From: Lunularia cruciata
Lineage: Eukaryota; Streptophyta; Marchantiopsida; Lunulariales; Lunulariaceae
Assembly (NCBI GenBank): GCA_948567375.1
Contig: OX419755.1
Span: 63,616,944 to 63,680,943 of the forward strand
Length of the DNA stretch: 64,000 bases
Direction of reading: 5' to 3'
Shown here: positions 55,871-64,000 of the stretch, in pieces
How the letters are laid out: each line of letters begins with the position of its first letter
How positions within the stretch are numbered: position 1 is the first letter of the stretch
Notes under the pieces: generated by a model
Seen by the model: only the letters and a program-made list of their open reading frames with translations
Databases searched by the model: none
What the model was told of the DNA's origin: nothing
Program-made: the position numbers and the translations under genes

Positions 55871-58850
55871 ACATACAAAGAAGAACAATTAGCACTTAGA
55901 CTTAAAAAACACACAAATAAGAAGTTCACTAAAGTTTGTGATACCTATTTCTTAGGAAAAAAAGTATAAGGAGTAAATAAACTACTTAGGAATTTTAAAG
56001 TTCAAGGTAGTTCTTTGTAACATGAGCGTTAGGCCAAAGATACTTCATTGAAAGAAGTTATTTGTAGTTCTAGCAATTAGGAGTAGGAAGTTATTCAAAG
56101 ACCTTCATAGTTATGAATACATTAGGAAGAATGCCTTTTGAAGTTGTAAAGAACATTCTTTGGAATTGTAAGTCCAAAGTGTTGTAAATTCAAATTGACT
56201 TGGGGAAGACTTGATACCTTTCCAAACACATGTAAGGCACCTAGTTAACCTAAATGTGATTAGGATAAGATAGGATTAGAATCTTAAGTTTGTGATGTAT
56301 GTAGCAATAAAGGATTTCCAAATAATCTGCTTAGTCTTTGGATCCCTTTGGGGAAAATCAAAAGTGTATTTAAAGCTTTTGCCCAAAGTCATTTGAGTTC
56401 ATTTCCTAGAGATTTGAAGTTCAATAAAAAGGACATTGAGTTCTTTTTAGACTATAGTCTTTTCATTCTAATTGTTGGTGAATGCTTGTGTTGAGTAATG
56501 GTGACAAATTTCACAATATGATTACAAGTGCTGGAGTGTAGAGAGGTACATTTTTACTCTATCAAGATGTATGATTTCTAAGGGTTCCACATGAGTGAAC
56601 TTGAATGTTGCAGAATTAAGCTTGATTTGGAACATTGGGAATACAACTAAATCAAAAAGCAAAGGCATTCAACCAATGCAAAGCCACCATTGGAGTTGTG
56701 TTTTTTAAGGAAGTTTAGTATGCATCTTTTTGGTCAAAGCTTTGGAGTGAAAGAGCCTTTGGAGTAAAGTGAGCTATCACCTTCAAGAATAATTTGGAAT
56801 TTACTTGTAGTGAATGTGATATTTAGTTTTCCCTTTTCCATAGTACACCACAAGCGTAACAATGTGCTCTTTTAGGGGTAGTTGCCACTCAAGAGGTTAA
56901 ATAGGAAAAAAAAGTGCAACTTAGTGATATTTAGCTTCACTTTTACTCATTGCATACTTGTGTACTCAAGGAAAAAAACCTATTCTCACAGAATTTACTA
57001 GAATTTGGTTGATACTTAGCCACCACACTATTATTAGACTTTCCTTTACACACTTTCCTTCACTCCATAAATAAATATCCTTGTCTTACTTCATTATAAG
57101 AATAAATGAGATCAAGTCTTTGTGTAATATTCCTTATGAGCTGTCATAATGTTCATCAAATTTGAATGGTACGGGGCACTTGGACACTCATGTCACTTCT
57201 AGAGTATACTCAATGAAGTCTATGAGAAGTTTCATAAAAGAATATTTACAAGGTATATATGAATAGTATCATAAATTGCATAGAAAGAAGATATTAAAAA
57301 AATACACTTAAGGTTTAGAATAAACTTCTTGAGGATCAAGTAAGTTAGCTAGGAAATTAACTCGCAAAGGAAAATAAGTTCTAATTTTCTAAGAAGAAGG
57401 TTTGTACACAACTTAAATCTAATATTAGTGCCACAAGGATCTTCAAAATATTCAATATATTCTAGTCAATGCTTGGTCCATCTCTTCTCTTGTAACCTTG
57501 ATTAACTATCTCCCATAAAGTCTTTTCTACATGACACTCAAGATCAATAAAATCTATGACTTTGAAACCAATCTTTTAGAAAATGGAAGACAATATACAA
57601 GGAATGAAAAATTTATAGACTTCAGACTGTATATTTATCCTAAATTTGCATATTTTTATGATTATTTCATGTCTAAATATTTTTCCTAAATAGTGTGATC
57701 TCTTATTCATTCCTTATCGCTTTTTCACACTAAGTTAAGGAGCATTTATGTCTTACTAATGGCTATTATCCTTTTCACTCTATCTTATTTGCAATAAATA
57801 ATTATTTGGATACTGAAATAAAATTTAGTATTTATTCTGTTTTGTCTTGATCTAATTTATCATATTTTATTGGGAATTTACTTATCAAACGCTTTTATTA
57901 AAGAGATATATATAATCTTCGATCTTTATTACTTAGTCATCTAAAATTGAGTATATATTAAATCTGGATGCTAAATAGATCCAAGTTATGATTTAAGTGG
58001 ATGATTACGATTCACCTCCTTAGTTCAACTCAAACAATTCTTAACGTCAAGGTTACATTCTTATCACCACACACGTTCTTTTTATACATAGGGTAGAACT
58101 TTTAGAAACCACTCTGCCCTTCTGCTCTTTTTAAAATAATATTTTAATCAGATCTTTCTGGAGTGGTTAGTTTTAGTCGCTTTGTAGGCATACATTACTA
58201 TTAATTCAATTCCCACATACTGCTATATAATACTATGAACTTTTTTATTTAAACATTCAGGTCATTGGTTCATTCTCTTTTGCAAAATAAAACTTAAAAC
58301 AAGATTTTCTCCAAGTTCTTTGTCAAATTGAAAACCTAGATATGATGTAATGATGAAGTATGTTGAATTTGCTGACAAATATGTTGATTGATTTTTATAA
58401 TAAATTTTCCTGTAGGAAGACCTCTTTTATTAAATTGCATCTAATTGCTTATGGGTCATTTACGTACATATATCATAATTTAAATAATATATTTTTTCCA
58501 ATCATTATTAGGAACATATTGGTTACAATATCCACAGATACAAACGAAATTGTATTTGACGATTGGTATTAGTTTTTCCACTTTTTTGGAATGGAAATAT
58601 GTACTAAGAAAATGATTTCCGAGGTAAACAGGTTGAGATGATTTTGGATGAAATGACACAAATTAGATATACTAAGAAAGCTAGAAAGAAATATATTTTT
58701 TAGAATATATTTGTAATATTCTCTAAAAATGTTCACATTTGCAACATTAGAATGCTAAAATTTTTTTCCCTCACATATTCTCTAAATCATATACAGGGAG
58801 ATGGATCGATGTTTTTATTTATCATGTAATACTATATACAAATTACAAAC
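55871..58850. other. No gene recognised
   Basis: AT-rich DNA without long frames, RNA genes or clear repeats that I can identify. The TE-like composition fades to more host-like AT-rich sequence after about 57500. Confidence 0.45.
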
Positions 58851-58861
58851 CTCTAAGAGAA

Positions 58862-58910
58862 AAGGAGATCGCGTAGAAAACACCAAGGATGGGAAGACCC
58901 CAAAAGGTGA
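58862..58910 (-). repeat. Third copy of the ~65-bp dispersed motif
   Basis: GTAGAAAACACCAAGGATGG then GAAGACCCC matches 6908-6940 (GTAGAAAACACGAAGGATGG, GAAGAACCCC) in the same direction, and the inverse of about 6230-6265. Confidence 0.7.
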
Positions 58911-60134
58911 GAAAAATTAGGGAAAATGGAGCTAAGCCCCTGTCTCTAAAGGAAATATATCCCTTAGTGTATATCGCATTGTGTAAGAGAATGACCACTG
59001 CGGCGTACTCATCTTGCGAGGAAAACAACCTAACCCACTAATCATCCTGTATTGTAGTCTGTAGTCACTCCAAGTGCTGCGGATGGGGAACGTTCTTTTT
59101 GGACAAGACCATTTCCAACTTAGCCATCATTACACGACAAGAACAGCCTCCGATTTAACATTACTCCAAGACAGGAACAGCCAACCTTCACCCTCCTCCC
59201 AGTTCCACCTGCCAAAAGGGGAACAGGTCCGACAGTTAGGCCGCAATCTCAAACCCCTACTAATTCGATTCCACTGACCTAAGCGGCATTCCGATCCGGT
59301 GCGCAAAGACGTGACAAAAGCTTTGCTAACAAAGGTGGTCGGCGTACACGTGTGAAGATAGGGGAGAGACATGTGGCGACAGCTGATTGAGAAGAAGGAC
59401 CCTCTAGTGCTGGATTCGAGGAAATTGTGAGCGCGGGTGAAGGGGGAGATATTCGTCGTAAGAATCTGTGAAAGCTCCTCTCTTTCAATTTCTCGTGCTT
59501 CGCCCATGGGAAGTGCGAGGGGAGGGATTTTTCTGGCGAACATTTGATCTTAACGACCACTAGCAGAGGAGTAGAAGGGTGGGATTGATTGACTGACTGA
59601 CTGATGCTGCCTGACTGACGAACTGGTCTGGACTGGGACTGTCCGAACAACGGGAGAGTTGTACGTGGAGCCGGAGCTGCTATTTTTCATGGACTGAAGC
59701 CGTGGCGCGATGGGAATGGACGCCGCTGGAGTGCTGGTGAGCAGGGCGAAGTAGGAGCCGAAGTCTGGCTTGACAGCAGCAGCAGGAGGCTTGGAGCAGA
59801 TAGATTGATTGATTTGTTCTTCGTCGCACGCGGCGTTGTTCTATCTGTGGTGTAGGTGGTCGAATAGCCTCGTGGAATAGGGATGTGAAGGAATAGTTGT
59901 AGTTGTATTCGACGTACTGCTATTACCTGGTGGGAGGTGTTGTTGATCCAGTTGAGTCAAGGAAGAATTGGAAATGGTGGAACGGAGGAGGTTAGTAGCA
60001 GGGGAGAGCTGAAGCAGAAGATTTTGATTCGGGCACTTTAGTGGAGGGAGAGAGAGAGAGAGAGAGAGCGCAGGGCGGGTGGGAGAGGGCCAAATTGGGA
60101 GAAGCGGTGGTGATTGAGTGGACAATCTGGGGCC
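58911..60134 (+). promoter_or_regulatory. Promoter and 5' leader of the SR45a-like gene
   Basis: Composition changes to GC-richer, CpG-containing sequence from about 59050, as expected of an active gene's 5' region. A GACT tetranucleotide run lies at 59585-59606 and a 21-nt GA run at 60048-60068, a common plant leader/promoter element. Antisense open frames at 59130-59650 are not supported as genes. Confidence 0.5.
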
Positions 60135-62611
60135 ATGGCGCCAGAGTCACCCTCTCGGCGATGGGACGAGCACGAGGAAAGAGGCGGCGGGATTGGTTTG
60201 CCGGTGCTCAATCTAAATAAGACGTTAGGGAAGGAGGAGGATCCGGAGGATGAGAGGAGGAATGGACATCATTCTCGTGTGCGAGAGGTGATTGAGGGAA
60301 ACAAAAGCGGGGAAGAGCAGGTTATGGATGATTACGAGTATGATGAGGAAGTTGGTGGCCATCGGGGAAGACGAATGAGGCGAATTGGGGGTACGGAGTC
60401 TAGTTTGGATTTGAATGGTGGGCATCTTTCACATCCAGGGCCGCCATCGATGAAGCGAAGCAGCCCTAAGTCTAAAGGATTATCTTCTCCTCTTCCCCTT
60501 CCTCCCCCTCCTCCTGCTTCATTTCGACGAGGAAGATCTCCTCCAGCGAAGAGAAGATCAATCACACCTCCTCTTCCTACCAGAAACAGAAGATCAGTGA
60601 CACCACCTCCTCACGATAGGAAATCTACGCCTATCTATACACGAAGAAGATCATCGACACCACCGCCTCCTCCCCCACCCTTGAGGAAAAGGTCGGGATC
60701 TCCACCACCTTCTGGATCCACAAGGAGAAGATCACTAACCCCACCTCATTTAGGAACTGCAAGGAGACGATCAGTGTCTCCCCCTTCCGGAGCTGGATCC
60801 AGAAGGAGGTCAGCAACTCCTCCTTTAGTTTCCGCAAGACGGAGGTCAAGGACTCCACCTCATCTACCTCCTACGAGGAGAAAATCTGGTAGCTCACCGG
60901 TTGCTGTTCCTACTAGGAGAAGGTCCTCACGGTCCCCACCTCATGTGCACATAATCAGAAGATCAAGGTCCCCGAATGGACAACACACGCCATCTCCCAG
61001 GGGGATGAGATCAGTCACGCCTGTGAAGAGGCCATTAATCTCCTCACCATCCAACAGAGCTCGCTCACCTGCAACTGCTTTCAGAAAGCGTTCTCCACCT
61101 ACTGGAGAAAGGAGACGGTCGTTGACCCCATTGAGAAGGCGGCCCTCTCCGGTGGAAGCTACAACGAGGAAGAGAGATTACCGGCCTTCAAGGTCGCCTG
61201 ATCGTGCACCCTCATTAGATGTTACTGCGAGGAGGAGAGATCATCGGCCTTCAAGGTCCCCTGCACGGGCACCCTCACTGGATGATACCGAGAAAAGGAG
61301 AGATCTTCGTCAGTCAAGGTCCCTGGAGCGGGCTGGATCATTAGAAGTTGCAGCAAAAAGGAGAGATTTTCGCTTGTCGAGGTCCCCCGTCCAAATGCAC
61401 AGAGAGCGATCTCGAACCAGAACTCCACCTCCGCGCCGCACTCGGTCTCCTCCTCTTCCTCGCAGAAGTCGATCACCTTCCTCACGTCGACGGTCTCCTC
61501 GTCGGTCGCCTCGACGAGATCGATCTCCAGGGTACGTGCCCGCACATGGATTTTCCTACTTGAACTTAATTCAGAGAGAATGCATTTCGTTTCTTAAAAG
61601 GAAATTACAGTATCTGCCACTTCCAGATTCATTGTATCTGCTCATTTGTTCACAGGAAGAGCTTCAAGGAATACATTGAATTCTCAACTTTTGCATGACT
61701 TTGAGAGCAAGTGGTTTCTGAACGTCACAATTCATGAAATGAAGTGCTTGGAAGAAAAGCTGGCGCTTACAACGCCTTCCAGATCAAGTGATTATCATTC
61801 ACGTTTCTTGACAGCTTTTAACTTGGATATCTTGTCGGAGTTGATGCTGCCTTTATAAAGGCAACGTTGTCGCCCATGAGGCTACTTGGAACTATGTAAC
61901 AACCGCACCATTGTCATGATTCTCTTACAGGGGAAGAGGATATTCACCAAGAAGACGGTCTCCAGGTAGATCACGAGGAACCAGGAGACGGTCACCAGGC
62001 CGCAGGCCATGGTCACCTCCACAAAATCGCAGCAATGGTGTTGGAAAGCCCGGAAACAACCTATTTATTGCCGGTTTCAATTTCATAACCACTGAAAGAG
62101 ATTTGGAGAGAAAGTTCTCTAAATATGGAAGAGTAATGGACGTGCGCATCGTTAGAGACAAGAGGTAAATATTGAACGCATTGACGGTTTAGAAAAATTT
62201 TGATCACATTTTACATTAAGATAAAAATTTACGTTAACGATTTGAACTCGTTAGCAAGTCGTTAGTTCTTTTTGTTTAGACAGAGGTTCAAGCTAGGTTC
62301 TGTTCTTTTTTCACATATTCACGGAACAGACGCTATTAAGCTTGCCATTTGAGACTTTTTCTTGGAACTAGAAATGCTTTGTGTCTGAACGCATTTGTAA
62401 GATTTATATATGACGTTCAGCAATGCTGATCAAATGCAAAGCAACTTACTGCGGCGCTCTTAGTTGCAGATCTGGGGAATCTCGAGGGTTTGGCTTTCTA
62501 ACTCTGGAGCGAGACGAGGATGCCGACGCTGCAATCAAGTCCTTAGATCAAACGGAGTGGAACGGTCGCATTGTTTTGGTTGAGAAAGCCAAGACTCCCA
62601 CACGTTTCTGA
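60135..62611 (+). CDS. SR45a/TRA2-like serine/arginine-rich splicing factor, 590 aa
   Basis: Three exons: 60135-61531, 61931-62164 and 62470-62611. Introns are 399 and 305 bp, with GTACGT/TTACAG and GTAAAT/TTGCAG borders. Phases agree at both joints, giving exactly 591 codons including TGA. The start is ATG 60135 in a strong GCCATGG context; upstream codons in frame lack an ATG. Residues 1-105 are acidic/Arg-mixed. About 110-500 is a long RS domain with many RRRS.TPP and SRSP units, including four 21-residue repeats (DNA 61161-61412). The RRM is at the C-terminus, about 509-585: RNP2 LFIAGF, RNP1 RGFGFLTL, ending VLVEKAKTPTR, which is the SR45a/TRA2 signature. Such proteins bind pre-mRNA and promote spliceosome assembly and alternative splicing in the nucleus. 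The RRM is usually followed by a second RS tail, which is missing here; an alternative last exon could supply it. Confidence 0.88.
61161..61412 (+). repeat. Four 63-bp (21-aa) tandem repeats in the RS domain
   Basis: Units start TTRKRDYRPSRSP, TARRRDHRPSRSP, TEKRRDLRQSRSL and AAKRRDFRLSRSP; each is 21 residues, the first three followed by RAPSLD-like or RAGSLE-like text. Confidence 0.88.
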
Positions 62612-64000
62612 GCCTTCTTGAGATTGTCCTGTTGTTGAAAACACTTTTGACTTCAGTGGAGGCTGGTAAGCTATTAAGAGAGACCATCTAGCACCAGCTG
62701 TCTGTCTACGACTTCTTTGTGAGTCTTAGACCAGAATTCCGCTAATGGCGATAATGCAAGGCTAGGAGTTTCCTCATATTTGTGGCAGTACGTACACAGT
62801 GCTACTCTTCACTCCAACTTTGAAGTTGTGGGTGCACGGCAAGTACCTTACTATTCTGGTTGTTTATTCATTTCTCAAATGCATCCTTCACAATGCTCAT
62901 AACTTACTTTTGAGTTTCCGGCCTGAACGATATTCCGGTTCGTCTCCTCTAGCACCATGACGCAGTTGGTTTTCTTTCATTGGATGGGTAGTTGAAGTGA
63001 CAGCCTGTTTAGGAGAACGCAAGGATAGAGTACGATTTGCAGATTCGCAAAGAATTCTAAGTGTATAGAGTTTGTGTAGTAGCTTCTGGTACAGGTTTCC
63101 ATGATTGGACTAAAATAAAAATCTCAAGTGGCATGTTGAAGATCGAATGATGACATATGCTTTGCATGCAATCCTCTTACAGGGTTGCTCAAGGGCCAAA
63201 GTCCAGAGTTCGGTACCTTACCCGTTTTGCTCCCCGGGGGTCAGTTGTACGAATCTACGTAGGCTTTGTTCGTGGCATCTACTTCTTGAGTTATTCTTGG
63301 CGGTTGTGAATTGCCCACGGAACACACACATCCCCATCAATAATGGCCTAGATCAATGGCTGGGATGCTGCTTTCATGGGATGTGAGCTACCAGTTCAGT
63401 ACGCTAAGGTGCCCTTTGTTTGCCCTCGAATGGATTGTTTGGATGCACCCACCAACTAAGTTGGAATGGCTTCGAAATCTGTACACGTTCCGGTACACCC
63501 CTCAGTTTCTACTGGGCTTGCTATCAAGCGTACAAGCACCAGTTCACTCCTGATATTTTCTCGCTTCGGATCGATAATGTGCAAGTTCCGGTACACGTTG
63601 ACCTATAACATCAAGTTGAGGCAAGTCTCACACATCGGTAGCTTCTTTGTGCCTTCGTAAACACTTCTCTCAAAGAAATCTTTGTTTGAAGTTCTGCAGA
63701 CAATTCAACAATAGTGCTCCTCCAGGTAAGTGGTCCTTATCATCTCTCTTTTTCAGGTGCTAGGTTTGTTTCTGATTTTTCTTGCTGCACTATACCGAAG
63801 ATGGAGTGTATGGTAAGGAATTATGGTTTGCTAGTTTGTTCGAAGTCTGGGATGTGGTTTTTCTAACCCTAAGTTTGCCAAGAGGGATGGTTGCACTTGA
63901 GGCGTGACTTAGGCGACTGCAAAACATTAGCAACACTTGTTTCAAGAGAGACTGCGAAACGTCATTTGAGGGGATTTCGTGGACAAATCGATTGGATTCC
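62612..64000 (+). other. 3' flank of the SR45a-like gene
   Basis: Probably 3' UTR and beyond; AATAAAA-like signal near 63113. The phrase TTCCGGTACAC occurs twice (about 63489 and 63586). A strong splice-donor-like CAGGTAAGT lies at 63723-63731, so either a 3' UTR intron or the first exon of another plus-strand gene may lie here. No protein domain is visible in the open frames. Confidence 0.4.

Noticed and set aside
58843-59028. Minus-strand frame with hydrophobic text (FWGLPILGVFYAI)
   Set aside because: It is created by the dispersed ~65-bp motif read in one frame; the other copies of the motif do not keep the frame.
59130-59650. Two overlapping minus-strand frames of 123-137 codons upstream of the SR45a-like gene
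   Set aside because: GC-rich promoter or leader DNA gives chance open frames; no domain or gene structure is visible.
1-64000. tRNA, rRNA and organellar insertions
   Set aside because: No cloverleaf, rRNA core sequence or plastid/mitochondrial gene was recognised by eye; a covariance-model scan would be needed to exclude small ones.

Overview
The window is nuclear DNA of a land plant. Three intron-containing plant-type genes sit at its edges: a CPR5-type nuclear-pore membrane protein and an unrecognised two-exon membrane protein on the minus strand (1.67-6.09 kb), and an SR45a/TRA2-like splicing factor on the plus strand (60.1-62.6 kb). Between them is about 50 kb of decayed, nested retrotransposons. 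The sequence does not fix the species. A seed-free plant (moss, liverwort, lycophyte) is a guess, based on the resemblance of the main retroelement to DNA-methyltransferase-carrying elements known to me from charophyte algae.

Layout: 1-1665, 3' flank of CPR5; 1666-3960, CPR5; 4721-6089, membrane protein; 6090-8218, intergenic DNA with short repeats; 8219-48289, one Russian-doll retrotransposon locus; 48290-58850, a PIF/Harbinger transposase relic, a long inverted repeat, a solo LTR and an unclassified Glu/Lys-rich relic; 58850-60134, promoter and leader; 60135-62611, SR45a-like gene; then 3' flank.

The nest reads as follows. An outer Ty3/gypsy chromovirus (family I: chromodomain, heat-shock-element-rich LTRs) has its left part at 8669-9676, a duplicate left part at 23274-24296, and its right part at 43627-48284, with TSD-like ends TTACC/TTAAC. 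Its gag is split by copies of a second Ty3/gypsy family (family II). A younger chromovirus (Ia, 10176-15808, perfect 5-bp TSD GATGG) lies in the leader of family II copy A. A third LTR element (family III, 17746-22816) interrupts the gag of copy A. A solo family III LTR (32553-33237) lies in the integrase of copy B, and a fragment of the same LTR lies in copy C.

The most notable content is family II. Two nearly full-length but nonsense-riddled copies (24297-34797 and 34798-43524) encode gag, zinc knuckle, aspartic protease, a C5 cytosine DNA methyltransferase domain (motifs I, IV, VI and C-terminal motifs visible), reverse transcriptase, RNase H and integrase, then a PHD finger at the integrase C-terminus. 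The element therefore combined a chromatin-mark writer and reader. The two copies are joined by a direct LTR-LTR junction, and the array is circularly permuted relative to a normal provirus. Nearly all its stop codons can be explained by C-to-T or G-to-A change, as expected of long-methylated DNA.
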